NCBI RefSeq assembly: GCF_022399565.1
Contig: NZ_JAJTUT010000005.1
Coordinates: forward strand, 1 to 64,000
Reading direction: 5' to 3'
Origin: Flavobacterium algicola
GTDB lineage: Bacteria; Bacteroidota; Bacteroidia; Flavobacteriales; Flavobacteriaceae
Length of the DNA: 64,000 nt
A model generated the notes under the pieces. The model did not search any database and had not been told where the DNA came from. It was given only the letters and a program-made list of their open reading frames with translations. Of this stretch, positions 7,384 to 16,414 are shown piece after piece (positions within the stretch are counted from its first letter, which is position 1; each line of letters begins with the position of its first letter). The position numbers and the translations under genes were made by a program.

Positions 7384-8328
7384 TTGTATTACTTTTTTAA
7401 AACTGGAGCAAAACTTGCGTTGAAAATTTATTGTGGTAAGACCGTAGTACATTTTGATTCAAACACGTCATACGATTCTCCAAAGATAATAGCATCAAAT
7501 CATCCCAATTCATTTTTTGATGCTATAGTCATCGCTGTTAACTATCCCAAACCAATCTATTTTTTGGCACGTGGAGATGCTTTTAAGAATCCACTTGCTG
7601 CGAAATTTTTAAACGCTATTCATTTAATTCCAATCTACAGATTAAGTGAAGGAAAAAGCAATTTAAGTAAAAATGAGGCAACATTCGAAAGATGCATATC
7701 ACTATTTAAACAAAATAAAACCATTTTAATATTTTCAGAAGGTTTATGTGTCAACGAATGGCAATTGCGTCCTATAAAGAAAGGAACAGCTAGATTAGCA
7801 TTGATGGCCTTGAAAGATAACATACACGATTTAAAAATTCAACCAGCCAACATCAATTACTCTTCTTTTACTAAGAACCCAAAAGATATTCTATTACATT
7901 TTAATAAGGAGTTTTTTATCGAAAGTGATTCTGACTTGAAAGAAAGTGTTTTTTATAACTCCTTTAATTCCCAGTTACGAAATGGAATTCTAGAAAAGAT
8001 GATTTTACAATCTACAAAAGTTACTGTTCAACTATTCGAATTAAGAAAATCAGGATTGAAAAAGATCGGTCTTTCCGTACCAGCGCTTATTGGTTATGCT
8101 CTTAATCATTGGTTTTATACTATTTTTAAAAATATAACGCGTAAAAAAACCAAAAATACTGTTTTCTATGATTCAGTTCTTTTTGGTTTATTATTAATTT
8201 GCTATCCAGTGATGGTAACAATAGTGGCTATAATTGCAGGGCTGCTACTGAATTTTAAAATTGGGCTATTCCTATTTATTAGTTTTCCATTGACGGCATA
8301 CTGCTATAGTGCTTATAAAGCAAACTGA
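7384..8328 (+). CDS. PlsC-like acyltransferase, membrane-anchored
   Basis: The 314-aa protein belongs to the lysophosphatidate acyltransferase superfamily, which transfers acyl groups to phospholipid or related acceptors at the inner membrane. Motif I reads NHPNSFFDA (residues near 39-47), motif III FSEGLCVNEW, where the usual Pro of FPEG is Ser. Two hydrophobic segments near the C-terminus (about residues 255-310) would anchor it. The start is a TTG at 7384; no ATG is available before an in-frame stop at 7336. It ends one base from the convergent VOC gene. The acceptor is unknown. Confidence 0.85.
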   Translation: MYYFFKTGAKLALKIYCGKTVVHFDSNTSYDSPKIIASNHPNSFFDAIVIAVNYPKPIYFLARGDAFKNPLAAKFLNAIHLIPIYRLSEGKSNLSKNEATFERCISLFKQNKTILIFSEGLCVNEWQLRPIKKGTARLALMALKDNIHDLKIQPANINYSSFTKNPKDILLHFNKEFFIESDSDLKESVFYNSFNSQLRNGILEKMILQSTKVTVQLFELRKSGLKKIGLSVPALIGYALNHWFYTIFKNITRKKTKNTVFYDSVLFGLLLICYPVMVTIVAIIAGLLLNFKIGLFLFISFPLTAYCYSAYKAN

Positions 8329-8329
8329 T

Positions 8330-9358
8330 TTATTTTACCTTACTAATTGCTAGTAATTTTATCATCCACTTTGGAAGAGGCTTTTCTATATTACGTTTTC
8401 TTAGATCCAAATACCATCCGATTTTTTTTAGTATTGGTACTTTGTGTGTTTCTACAAGCTCAATTAATGTGCCATCTGGATCTTCGATATAACAAAATCT
8501 ACCCGATGCATTATCCATTTCAAAACTGTTACTACTATCCACAGAAAGGCTACAATTATTCATTTCTAAATGACTTTTTAGACTATCCATATCTAGTACA
8601 TCAAAGCACAGATGTATAAATCCGCAATCTCCCCAATATCTATTTTCATAAATCTTTTTGGTTGCTTTATTTAATGCTTGCACCAATTCTATGGTAACAT
8701 CACCCAACAACTCATTAAAAGCTCCTTTACCTGTAGCTTTCTTTCTTATCCCAACTTTCCTATAAGTAGTATTAAGTTCGGAATATTCAAAATCATATAA
8801 AACAACATCGAGTCCGATACAGTTTTTATAGAAAGCGAGCGATTTTTCCATATTACTTACACCAATGACTCCTCCTACTACGCCTCCTAAATCATGCAAT
8901 CCAGTCTGAAACCAATTCTCAGTCGGAATGATCTTGAACTTATTATTGCAACTATCAGTAACCCAAAAGCAAATACCACTGTGTTCACAATTAATAATTT
9001 CTGAAACCTTTACATCTTTAACGGCAGATAATCTCGCATGGGATTTCGTAATGTCTTGCGATTTTAAAATAGCAGCATAGATACCTAAATCGCCAAAAGC
9101 TATTAGGTTGTTTTCTTCAGGAGTTCGGTCTAAATATTGCCATATCTCTAGACCGCCACCTCCTTGTAAGTTCATAGTTAATATCGCTTGTCTATTGTAA
9201 ACTTTACCTCCTGTGTACTGAGTCATCAATCTTGCTTCGGCTTCATCATTAAAGATAAGAACGTCCATTCCAAACAAATGCTTGTAGGTATGCATTGCCT
9301 TTTCAGCGTTTTTTACTCCGATTCCAATTTGTTGTATTCCTGATAGATACTGATGCAT
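8330..9358 (-). CDS. Tandem VOC (glyoxalase/dioxygenase-fold) protein
   Basis: The 342-aa protein has two vicinal-oxygen-chelate domains: one from about residue 8 (IQQIGIGVKNAEKAM) and one from about 160 (GVIGVSNMEKSLAFYKN) ending with EDPDGTLIELVE. Such proteins are metal-dependent isomerases, dioxygenases or binding proteins; this one cannot be assigned a substrate. A basic C-terminal tail (RKRNIEKPLPKWM) follows the second domain. It shares strand and spacing with the SDR and glycosyltransferase genes upstream, so a common pathway is likely but unnamed. Confidence 0.82.
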   Translation of the reverse strand: MHQYLSGIQQIGIGVKNAEKAMHTYKHLFGMDVLIFNDEAEARLMTQYTGGKVYNRQAILTMNLQGGGGLEIWQYLDRTPEENNLIAFGDLGIYAAILKSQDITKSHARLSAVKDVKVSEIINCEHSGICFWVTDSCNNKFKIIPTENWFQTGLHDLGGVVGGVIGVSNMEKSLAFYKNCIGLDVVLYDFEYSELNTTYRKVGIRKKATGKGAFNELLGDVTIELVQALNKATKKIYENRYWGDCGFIHLCFDVLDMDSLKSHLEMNNCSLSVDSSNSFEMDNASGRFCYIEDPDGTLIELVETHKVPILKKIGWYLDLRKRNIEKPLPKWMIKLLAISKVK

Positions 9359-9380
9359 TCTTAATTTAATTTTTAATCGA

Positions 9381-10169
9381 TTACTGAACCCCTTTTTTAT
9401 GGGCTATTTTATAGTATAAATTTGGAATAAACCACCATAGCCAAAATAATAATCTTTCCGCTTTTAAAATGTATATCACTTTTTTCTTTTTCAAAATTCC
9501 TGATATTATTTTTTTTACACAAAGATCAACTTCCATTCCAGCATCGCTATTTTCATCTGTATCTCCAAATCGCTGACCATCACCTGATAAAGCATTTTTT
9601 GATATATCTGTATTTATCCTACCAGGATATACGATAGAAACATGGATATTGGTTTTATAAATTTCACATTGTAATGTTTCTAAATATCCTTTAATGGCAT
9701 GCTTTGATGCTGAATAACTCGACCGTAAAGGAAAGCCAATTAATCCAGCTATACTACTTATAACTGTCATACTGCCTGCATCCCGTTTAATAAAATGTGG
9801 AAGTATTGCTTGCGTTAAGGCTACAGGAGCGAAGTAATTTAAATTCATCAGTCGTTCGTAAACTCCCATTCCAGTATCTACTGCCATTGATCGCTGGCTT
9901 TGTCCTGCACTTTGAATTACAAAATCGATTTGTCCGTTTATTGCGATAGCATCAGAAACCAACTGAGGAATAGCATCTATTTTAAGTAAATCAAACGGTA
10001 AGATATCAACTTTAGAATTTGCTAACTCTACTTTTAACTGCTCCAAGGCTGATTTATTTGTAGCTGTCAAAATTAAAATTGCACCTTGCCGAGAAAGTTG
10101 GTAAGCAAGTTCTTTACCGATCCCAGAAGATGCTCCCGTGATCCAAACAATCTTATTCTTAAAATGCAT
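9381..10169 (-). CDS. Short-chain dehydrogenase/reductase
   Basis: The 262-aa protein is a classical SDR: GASSGIGKEL nucleotide-binding motif near residue 13, catalytic Ser in ISSIAG, and YSASK as the Tyr-Lys pair near residue 153. The C-terminus has an amphipathic or hydrophobic stretch (LLFWLWWFIPNLYYKI) that may attach it to the membrane and suggests a lipid-like substrate. It overlaps the start-proximal glycosyltransferase gene by 11 bases and precedes the tandem VOC gene by 22. Confidence 0.88.
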   Translation of the reverse strand: MHFKNKIVWITGASSGIGKELAYQLSRQGAILILTATNKSALEQLKVELANSKVDILPFDLLKIDAIPQLVSDAIAINGQIDFVIQSAGQSQRSMAVDTGMGVYERLMNLNYFAPVALTQAILPHFIKRDAGSMTVISSIAGLIGFPLRSSYSASKHAIKGYLETLQCEIYKTNIHVSIVYPGRINTDISKNALSGDGQRFGDTDENSDAGMEVDLCVKKIISGILKKKKVIYILKAERLLFWLWWFIPNLYYKIAHKKGVQ

Positions 10170-10863
10170 TTTTTCTATAACTTAAAAGTTCTTTATATTT
10201 GGTCAACATTTCGTTTTGGGTTGCCCCTTTTTTATACATTTTAACAATTTCAAGATTTGCTAACTGGACAGTTAACCAAGAATTATCTACGTACTTACGT
10301 GCAGACACAAGTGTCGCTTTGGGAACTAATTTAAATCTTCCGTGTTCCCATATTCGAGCCAAGAAATCATAATCTTCCATTATTAGCATTTCTTCTTTAA
10401 ATGTTCCGACTTTTTCCCACAATGCTTTGGTAACAAATATACTTTGGTCCCCACCACGGAAGAAAAGGTAATTAAATCGAGTAAAAAAAGCATTAAATTT
10501 TAATAATAGCATAGAATTATCAAACGTTGTTCTAAAACTGCCACAATCAAAATTTTTGCCAATAGCTTGTTCTATATCGGTGTAAAAACTAGGTATTGGT
10601 AAACTATCTGCGTGTAAAAAATAATAAACATCACCAGAAGCGTTTTTTACTCCATAATTCATCTGTCCGGAGCGACCCTTAATAGGCGAAATTAAAACTT
10701 GTGCACCTGCTGACCTTGCGATTGTAACTGTCTCATCAGTACTACCACCATCTGAGATAATGATTTCATACTTTTTCTCTCGAAGATTCTCTTTTAAATG
10801 AGAAATAATTGAAGCGATCGTTGCAGCTTCATTGTATGTAGGAATGATAATGCTCAAAAACAT
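10159..10863 (-). CDS. TIGR04283-family glycosyltransferase
   Basis: The 234-aa protein has a GT-A fold: SIIIPTYNEAATI at the N-terminus, SDGGSTDET near residue 37, GRSGQMNYG near 63 and LHADS (83-87) where the metal-binding DxD is usually found. The pattern GRSGQMN followed by FLHADS is characteristic of the TIGR04283 group, whose acceptor is generally unknown. It is a single domain without membrane segments. It heads a three-gene run with the SDR and tandem VOC genes. Confidence 0.88.
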   Translation of the reverse strand: MFLSIIIPTYNEAATIASIISHLKENLREKKYEIIISDGGSTDETVTIARSAGAQVLISPIKGRSGQMNYGVKNASGDVYYFLHADSLPIPSFYTDIEQAIGKNFDCGSFRTTFDNSMLLLKFNAFFTRFNYLFFRGGDQSIFVTKALWEKVGTFKEEMLIMEDYDFLARIWEHGRFKLVPKATLVSARKYVDNSWLTVQLANLEIVKMYKKGATQNEMLTKYKELLSYRKNAF

Positions 10864-10901
10864 TTTTAACAGTTATAAATTTATATTTTTTCAAAAAAAA
10901 A

Positions 10902-10930
10902 AGAAGTTATATCAACTTCTTTTTTTTATT
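10902..10930. terminator. Hairpin terminator downstream of recQ
   Basis: Arms 10902-10908 and 10914-10920 form a 7-bp stem with a 5-base loop. T-runs follow on both strands, so it could act in either direction; recQ on the minus strand is the gene that ends here. Confidence 0.75.
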
Positions 10931-10931
10931 T

Positions 10932-13127
10932 CTAATTGGCTACTTCACTTATAAACTTAATACGCATGAACCGCAGTTCATCGATATCATAATCGCCATC
11001 AAATTCTTTAAGAGCGCCATCAATTTTATCTGACTCCGATTCCATGAAGTAATCGTAAATTTCTTCTTGTTGATCCTCATCAAGTAAATCATCAATCCAA
11101 TATTTGATATTTAACTTGGTACCCGCATAAACGATTTGCTCCATTTCCTTAATTAAGGAATCCATAGTTAAACCTTTTGCCTTTGCAATATCATCGAGAG
11201 ATAGCTTTCTATCGATATTTTGGATGATGTATAATTTATTTACCGAGTTGGTACCTGTAGATTTAACGACTAAATCATCTGGGCGAACAATATCATTGTC
11301 TTCAACGTATCGCGTAATTAAATTTACAAATTCTTTTCCGTACTTTTTAGCTTTCCCTTCTCCAACTCCATGAATGTTGACTAACTCTTCAACAGAAATT
11401 GGATATTTCAGAGCCATATCTTCTAAGGATGGATCCTGGAAAACTACAAAAGGCGGAACTCCAATTTTCTTCGCTTCTTTTTTACGCAACTCTCGTAACA
11501 TGTTCATCAGATTTTCATCGATGGCTGCAGTAACTTTCGAAGCTGAAACTATCGCTTCGTCTTCCGTTTCATTGTATTCATGATCCTCAGACATCATAAA
11601 CGATGAAGGATTTTTTATAAAATCCAATCCCTTGTCATTGATCTTTACAATTCCATAGGTCTCAATATCTTTTGCTAAATAACCTGCCACTAAAACTTGA
11701 CGTAATAATGCCATCCAATATTTTTCGTCAAATTTATTACCGCTTCCAAAAAAGGGTTGCACATCTGTACGGTGCGCTTTGATCATAGCATTAACTCTTC
11801 CTATTAACGTAAATACGATCTCTTTGGATTTATAAATATGCCTAGTATCTCTAACTATTTCTAATAGCTTGACAACTTGATCTTGAGCTTCAATTTTTGT
11901 TTTGGGATTGCGTACATTATCATCCATGTCGGCACCATCTCCATTCTCGTCATCGAATTCTTCTCCAAAATAATGAAGCAAGAATTTCCTTCTCGACATA
12001 GAGGTCTCCGCATAAGCAACAACCTCTTGTAGTAAAGCAAAACCAATTTCTTGCTCTGCCACCGGTTTTCCAGACATGAATTTTTCTAACTTTTCAACAT
12101 CTTTGTAAGAATAATATGCAAGGCAATGCCCTTCTCCACCATCACGTCCTGCGCGACCTGTTTCTTGGTAATAACTTTCTAATGATTTTGGAATATCGTG
12201 ATGAATTACAAAACGTACATCTGGCTTGTCAATACCCATTCCAAATGCAATGGTTGCAACCACTACTTCTACATCTTCCATAAGGAACATGTCTTGGTGC
12301 TTTGCTCTCGTCTTAGCATCCAGTCCAGCATGATAGGGAACAGCACTAATACCATTTACCTTTAAAACCTCTGCTACTGCTTCTACTTTTTTACGGCTTA
12401 AACAATAGATAACCCCCGATTTCCCCTTATGTTGACGAATAAATCGAATGATGTCTGATTCTACATTTTTAGTTTTGGTCCGTACCTCATAATAGAGATT
12501 GGGCCTGTTAAAGGATGCTTTGAAAGTTGTTGCATCAGACATGTCTAAATTTTTAAGAATGTCTTCTTGCACTTTTGGAGTGGCCGTAGCGGTAAGTCCG
12601 ATAATTGGCACATCTCCTATTTGTTTGATTATATTTTTTAAATTTCTGTATTCTGGTCGAAAGTCATGACCCCATTCTGAAATACAGTGTGCTTCATCTA
12701 TAGCTACAAATGATATCGTAACACTTTTTAGAAAATTAACATTCTCTTCTTTCGTCAAAGATTCAGGAGCGACGTAAAGCAACTTTGTCAAACCAGAAGT
12801 TATATCTTTTTTGACTTGTGTGATTTCTGTTTTTGTTAAAGAGGAATTTAGAACATGCGCTACACCATTCTCTGATGACAAACTTCGAATAGCATCAACT
12901 TGATTTTTCATTAAAGCAATTAAAGGAGACACTACAATCGCAGTTCCTTCTCTTGTTAAAGCGGGCAATTGATAGCAAAGGGATTTACCTCCGCCGGTGG
13001 GCATAATTACAAATGTATTCTGCTTATTGAGCAAACTTTTAATTACCTGTTCTTGCAGTCCTTTAAATTGGCTAAAACCAAAATATTTCTTTAATTCCTT
13101 ATGGATATCAATTTCGTTTGAATTCAT
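10932..13127 (-). CDS. recQ: ATP-dependent DNA helicase RecQ
   Basis: The 731-aa superfamily 2 helicase unwinds DNA 3' to 5' in repair and fork processing. Walker A TGGGKS is at 44-49, DEAH at 144-147, the aromatic-rich loop follows in HCISEWGHDFRPEY, and motif VI QETGRAGRDGG is near residue 340. A winged-helix region and an HRDC domain (about 530-610, including EELVNIHGVGEGKAKKYG) come next, with an acidic tail. The RQC zinc site is not obvious: the expected four-Cys cluster is absent, and MDDNV and other acidic residues fill the region near 395. It is divergent from kdsD. Confidence 0.95.
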   Translation of the reverse strand: MNSNEIDIHKELKKYFGFSQFKGLQEQVIKSLLNKQNTFVIMPTGGGKSLCYQLPALTREGTAIVVSPLIALMKNQVDAIRSLSSENGVAHVLNSSLTKTEITQVKKDITSGLTKLLYVAPESLTKEENVNFLKSVTISFVAIDEAHCISEWGHDFRPEYRNLKNIIKQIGDVPIIGLTATATPKVQEDILKNLDMSDATTFKASFNRPNLYYEVRTKTKNVESDIIRFIRQHKGKSGVIYCLSRKKVEAVAEVLKVNGISAVPYHAGLDAKTRAKHQDMFLMEDVEVVVATIAFGMGIDKPDVRFVIHHDIPKSLESYYQETGRAGRDGGEGHCLAYYSYKDVEKLEKFMSGKPVAEQEIGFALLQEVVAYAETSMSRRKFLLHYFGEEFDDENGDGADMDDNVRNPKTKIEAQDQVVKLLEIVRDTRHIYKSKEIVFTLIGRVNAMIKAHRTDVQPFFGSGNKFDEKYWMALLRQVLVAGYLAKDIETYGIVKINDKGLDFIKNPSSFMMSEDHEYNETEDEAIVSASKVTAAIDENLMNMLRELRKKEAKKIGVPPFVVFQDPSLEDMALKYPISVEELVNIHGVGEGKAKKYGKEFVNLITRYVEDNDIVRPDDLVVKSTGTNSVNKLYIIQNIDRKLSLDDIAKAKGLTMDSLIKEMEQIVYAGTKLNIKYWIDDLLDEDQQEEIYDYFMESESDKIDGALKEFDGDYDIDELRFMRIKFISEVAN

Positions 13128-13150
13128 TCTTTATTATATGGTATTTTATC

Positions 13151-13158
13151 TAAATTTG
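13151..13158 (+). promoter_or_regulatory. -7 box for kdsD-tatC
   Basis: TAAATTTG followed by CACC, 54 bases before the TTG start of kdsD. No TTG at the expected -33 position. It lies within the recQ-kdsD divergent region. Confidence 0.6.
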
Positions 13159-13212
13159 CACCTTATAAAGATAAACATTTCTTTCATAATTACAAATTTT
13201 AACCATTCTGTT

Positions 13213-14178
13213 TTGATAACAAAAGAAAATATATTGGCAATTGCCAAGAAAACAATTTTATCTGAAAGTGATGCAATTGCCAACTTAACCAATTTCCTTA
13301 ATGACAGTTTTTATGACGCTACACAAGCCATTTTCAAGTCTAAGGGAAGGCTAATTGTCACAGGTATAGGTAAGAGCGCCATCATTGCACAGAAACTGGT
13401 AGCAACATTTAATTCAACTGGAACACCATCATTATTTCTGCATGCTGCTGAAGCCATTCATGGTGATCTAGGCATGGTACAAAATGAGGATGTGATTATC
13501 TGCATTTCTAAAAGTGGTAATAGTCCCGAGATAAAAGTATTAGTGCCTTTATTAAAGCGCTTTGGCAATACTTTAATCGCTATAACTGGAAATATGACTT
13601 CATTCTTGGCAAAAGGTTCTGACTTTGTTTTGAATACTACTGTAGACCAAGAAGCCTGCCCTATTAATCTGGCTCCAACCAACAGCACAACTGCTCAACT
13701 AGTAATGGGAGACGCACTTGCTGTTTGCCTAATGGAACTTAGGGACTTTAAACCCGAAGATTTTGCAGTCTATCACCCAGGTGGTGCACTTGGTAAGAAG
13801 CTCTTACTTAAAGTGAGCGATATGTTGGAGCATACACTAAAACCTATTGTAGCACCCGATGCTTCTATCAAGCAAGTAATTTTTGAAATTTCAGAAAAAA
13901 GGTTAGGGGTTACTGCCGTTGTAGAAGACAATCAAGTTATTGGAATTATTACCGATGGAGACATTCGTAGAATGTTGAGTGACCGCGATACTTTTGCCGA
14001 TTTGACTGCAAAAGACATTATGACTAAAAACCCAAAATTGATTCAGTCTCAAACTATGGTTGCTGAAGCACTGAATATTTTAGAAGATTTTAAAATCACA
14101 CAACTGATTGTTGTGGACGATAAAGAATACAAAGGAGTACTACATTTACACGATATTTTAAAAGAAGGAATTATATAA
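13213..14178 (+). CDS. kdsD: D-arabinose-5-phosphate isomerase (KpsF/GutQ family)
   Basis: The 321-aa enzyme converts ribulose-5-phosphate to arabinose-5-phosphate, the first step to Kdo for lipopolysaccharide. A SIS domain (about 40-175, TGIGKSAIIAQK and ISKSGNSPE motifs) is followed by two CBS domains (about 205-320). The open frame extends back into recQ, but a TTG at 13213 gives the standard family length and lies after the -7 box at 13151, so I use it. The stop overlaps the tatC start by one base (TAATG). KdsD and LptB nearby make this an outer-membrane biogenesis neighbourhood. Confidence 0.92.
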   Translation: MITKENILAIAKKTILSESDAIANLTNFLNDSFYDATQAIFKSKGRLIVTGIGKSAIIAQKLVATFNSTGTPSLFLHAAEAIHGDLGMVQNEDVIICISKSGNSPEIKVLVPLLKRFGNTLIAITGNMTSFLAKGSDFVLNTTVDQEACPINLAPTNSTTAQLVMGDALAVCLMELRDFKPEDFAVYHPGGALGKKLLLKVSDMLEHTLKPIVAPDASIKQVIFEISEKRLGVTAVVEDNQVIGIITDGDIRRMLSDRDTFADLTAKDIMTKNPKLIQSQTMVAEALNILEDFKITQLIVVDDKEYKGVLHLHDILKEGII

Positions 14179-14987
14179 TGGCAAAGAAAAACCTAAACGA
14201 GATGTCCTTTTTGGATCATCTAGAAGATTTGAGATGGTTATTGGTACGAAGCACAATTGCTATTATTATCATGGCAATATTAACTTATTTTATAAGTGAC
14301 TATCTTTTCGATACCATTATTTTTGGTCCAACAAGACCCTCATTTTTCACTTATACATACATGTGTGAGCTATCACACCAAATAGGTTTTGCAGAAAGCA
14401 TTTGCGTTACAGAGATGCCTTTTATCATTCAAAATACGGAAATGGAAGGGCAAGTAAATGTATTCATCTGGATTTGTCTTCTGGCTGGTTTTATTTTGGC
14501 TTTCCCCTTCATATTGTGGGAAATATGGAAATTTATTAGCCCTGCACTTTATGACAACGAGAAGAAAAACGCTAAAGTTTTTATATTTTTCTCCTCGCTA
14601 CTTTTCTTCCTAGGAGTTCTATTTGGTTATTTCATCGTAATTCCGATGTCTGTAAATTTTGTTGCAACGTTTACAGTAAGTAGCGTCGTACTAAATCAAT
14701 TCACATTAGACTCGTATATCGGTATGGTAAAAACATCTGTGATTGCTAGTGGTTTGTTTTTTGAGATGCCTATCATCATTTATTTCTTGACAAAGCTTGG
14801 ACTTGTTAATCCGAAATTCTTGAGAGATTATCGCAAATATGCCATTGTATTGGTACTAATTATTGCTGCCATTGTTACACCACCAGACGTTGTGAGTCAA
14901 ACAATCGTAGCGTTACCGATGTTATTAATTTACGAAGCTAGTATCTTTTTATCTGTGCTAGTACATAAGAAAGAAAATCAATCGTAA
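14178..14987 (+). CDS. tatC: Sec-independent protein translocase TatC
   Basis: The 269-aa polytopic inner-membrane protein is the receptor of the Tat system for folded proteins. The N-terminal MSFLDHLEDLRWLL carries the conserved HLxELR-like motif (here HLEDLR), followed by about six membrane segments and the FLTKLGLV and FLRDYRKY loops. No tatA or tatB is found in the window. The coupled arrangement with kdsD appears to be organisational and not a functional link. Confidence 0.94.
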   Translation: MAKKNLNEMSFLDHLEDLRWLLVRSTIAIIIMAILTYFISDYLFDTIIFGPTRPSFFTYTYMCELSHQIGFAESICVTEMPFIIQNTEMEGQVNVFIWICLLAGFILAFPFILWEIWKFISPALYDNEKKNAKVFIFFSSLLFFLGVLFGYFIVIPMSVNFVATFTVSSVVLNQFTLDSYIGMVKTSVIASGLFFEMPIIIYFLTKLGLVNPKFLRDYRKYAIVLVLIIAAIVTPPDVVSQTIVALPMLLIYEASIFLSVLVHKKENQS

Positions 14988-15071
14988 CATATATTTATGA
15001 TTAAATGCTGTAGTTTATTCGTTTATTTGTAATGTCTAAATACAGAAAATTAGAACACTCAAACATATACC

Positions 15072-15812
15072 ATGATTTTAAGAGCTGATAATTTAATAAA
15101 AACATATAAAGGAAGAAGTGTTGTAAAAGGTATTTCGGTAGAGGTAAATCAGGGAGAAATCGTAGGTTTACTAGGTCCTAATGGAGCCGGAAAAACAACC
15201 TCTTTTTACATGATTGTAGGATTGGTAAAACCTAATGCAGGTAATATTTATCTCGACGATTTGGACATTACAGATTATCCTATGTACAAACGTGCTCAGC
15301 AAGGAATTGGCTATTTGGCTCAAGAGGCGTCTGTTTTTAGAAAACTAAGTATCGAAGATAATATCCTGAGTGTTTTGCAGCTTACAAAACTTTCTAAAGA
15401 GGAGCAAGTTGCTAAAATGGAAAGTCTTATCGAAGAATTTAGTTTGGAACATATACGAACAAATCGTGGCGACTTACTGTCGGGTGGTGAACGCCGTCGT
15501 ACTGAAATTGCCCGATGTCTAGCGACCGATCCTAAATTCATTTTACTAGACGAACCTTTTGCGGGAGTTGACCCTGTAGCTGTAGAAGACATACAGCGTA
15601 TTGTAGCGCAGTTAAAGAATAAAAACATTGGTATTCTTATCACAGATCATAATGTGCAAGAAACGCTGGCTATTACCGACAAAACCTATTTGATGTTTGA
15701 AGGTGGGATATTAAAAGCAGGAGTACCTGAAGAGTTAGTTGAAGACGAAATGGTGCGTAGAGTCTATCTAGGTCAAAACTTTGAATTGCGTAAGAAGAAA
15801 ATTGATTTTTAG
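15072..15812 (+). CDS. lptB: LPS export ABC transporter ATPase LptB
   Basis: The 246-aa ATPase powers LptFGC extraction of lipopolysaccharide from the inner membrane. Walker A GPNGAGKTT is at 35-43, the signature LSGGE at 136-140 and Walker B FILLDE at 156-161, followed by the LptB-type RRVYLGQNF near the C-terminus. It follows tatC by 84 bases on the same strand and is ended by a strong terminator. The partner permease genes are not in this window. Confidence 0.95.
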   Translation: MILRADNLIKTYKGRSVVKGISVEVNQGEIVGLLGPNGAGKTTSFYMIVGLVKPNAGNIYLDDLDITDYPMYKRAQQGIGYLAQEASVFRKLSIEDNILSVLQLTKLSKEEQVAKMESLIEEFSLEHIRTNRGDLLSGGERRRTEIARCLATDPKFILLDEPFAGVDPVAVEDIQRIVAQLKNKNIGILITDHNVQETLAITDKTYLMFEGGILKAGVPEELVEDEMVRRVYLGQNFELRKKKIDF

Positions 15813-15836
15813 GCTTTCGTTATAAAAAAAAATTAA

Positions 15837-15873
15837 AAAGGTTCTGAGAAAAAAATATCTCAGAACCTTTTTT
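15837..15873. terminator. Strong bidirectional terminator after lptB
   Basis: Arms 15837-15849 and 15858-15870 form a perfect 13-bp stem with an 8-base A-rich loop and T-runs on both strands. It lies between the convergent lptB and PH-domain genes and can serve both. Confidence 0.92.
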
Positions 15874-15900
15874 GCTATGATAAAAACTACTCGTACTCTT

Positions 15901-16281
15901 TTATTTCAGTACATGGGCTGCCAGTACATTGTGCACATCATAAACATTTACTGATTTATTAAATTGCTTTTTGATACTTGGCATTTGTTCACTCGAAACC
16001 CATATTTTCAATTCTGCATCCAGATCAAATGTTCCTGCTGTTTCAATACTAAATCTTGATATGCTTTTATATGAAACTGATTTGTATTCTATTTTATTAC
16101 CTGTCAATCCTTGTTTATCTACTAGAATCAATCTTTTAGTTGTAAAGATAAATGTATCTCTAATTAGTTTAAATCCCAATTCAATTTGCTCTCCTTCAAT
16201 TAGCAATTTGCCGTAATCTTTTTGCAAATCCTCTTGACTAACTGTACCCGCATTTCCTAATATTGCTGAAAAAATTCCCAT
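15901..16281 (-). CDS. Bacterial PH-domain protein
   Basis: The 126-aa protein resembles the bacterial pleckstrin-homology family (bPH_1): a short N-terminal helix, then alternating strands with FIFTTKRLILVD and KIEYKSVSYKSISRFSIE, and a C-terminal helix. The function of this family is not known. No signal peptide is present. It is a single-gene unit, convergent with lptB. Confidence 0.82.
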   Translation of the reverse strand: MGIFSAILGNAGTVSQEDLQKDYGKLLIEGEQIELGFKLIRDTFIFTTKRLILVDKQGLTGNKIEYKSVSYKSISRFSIETAGTFDLDAELKIWVSSEQMPSIKKQFNKSVNVYDVHNVLAAHVLK

Positions 16282-16414
16282 CGTATTGTATTTTATAATA
16301 ATCCTACTCCTTTGGCCTTTCGGTTACGCCCTGTCTTTTTTGGTTTCCAGTATCCATTTTATTTTCAAATATAAAACTTTTCTGTCATGAAGTACGATTT
16401 CGAATTAAAAAACA

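Noticed and set aside
12997..13212. N-terminal extension of kdsD into recQ
   Set aside because: The extension lies on the antisense of recQ and upstream of the -7 box at 13151. The TTG at 13213 gives the normal family length.
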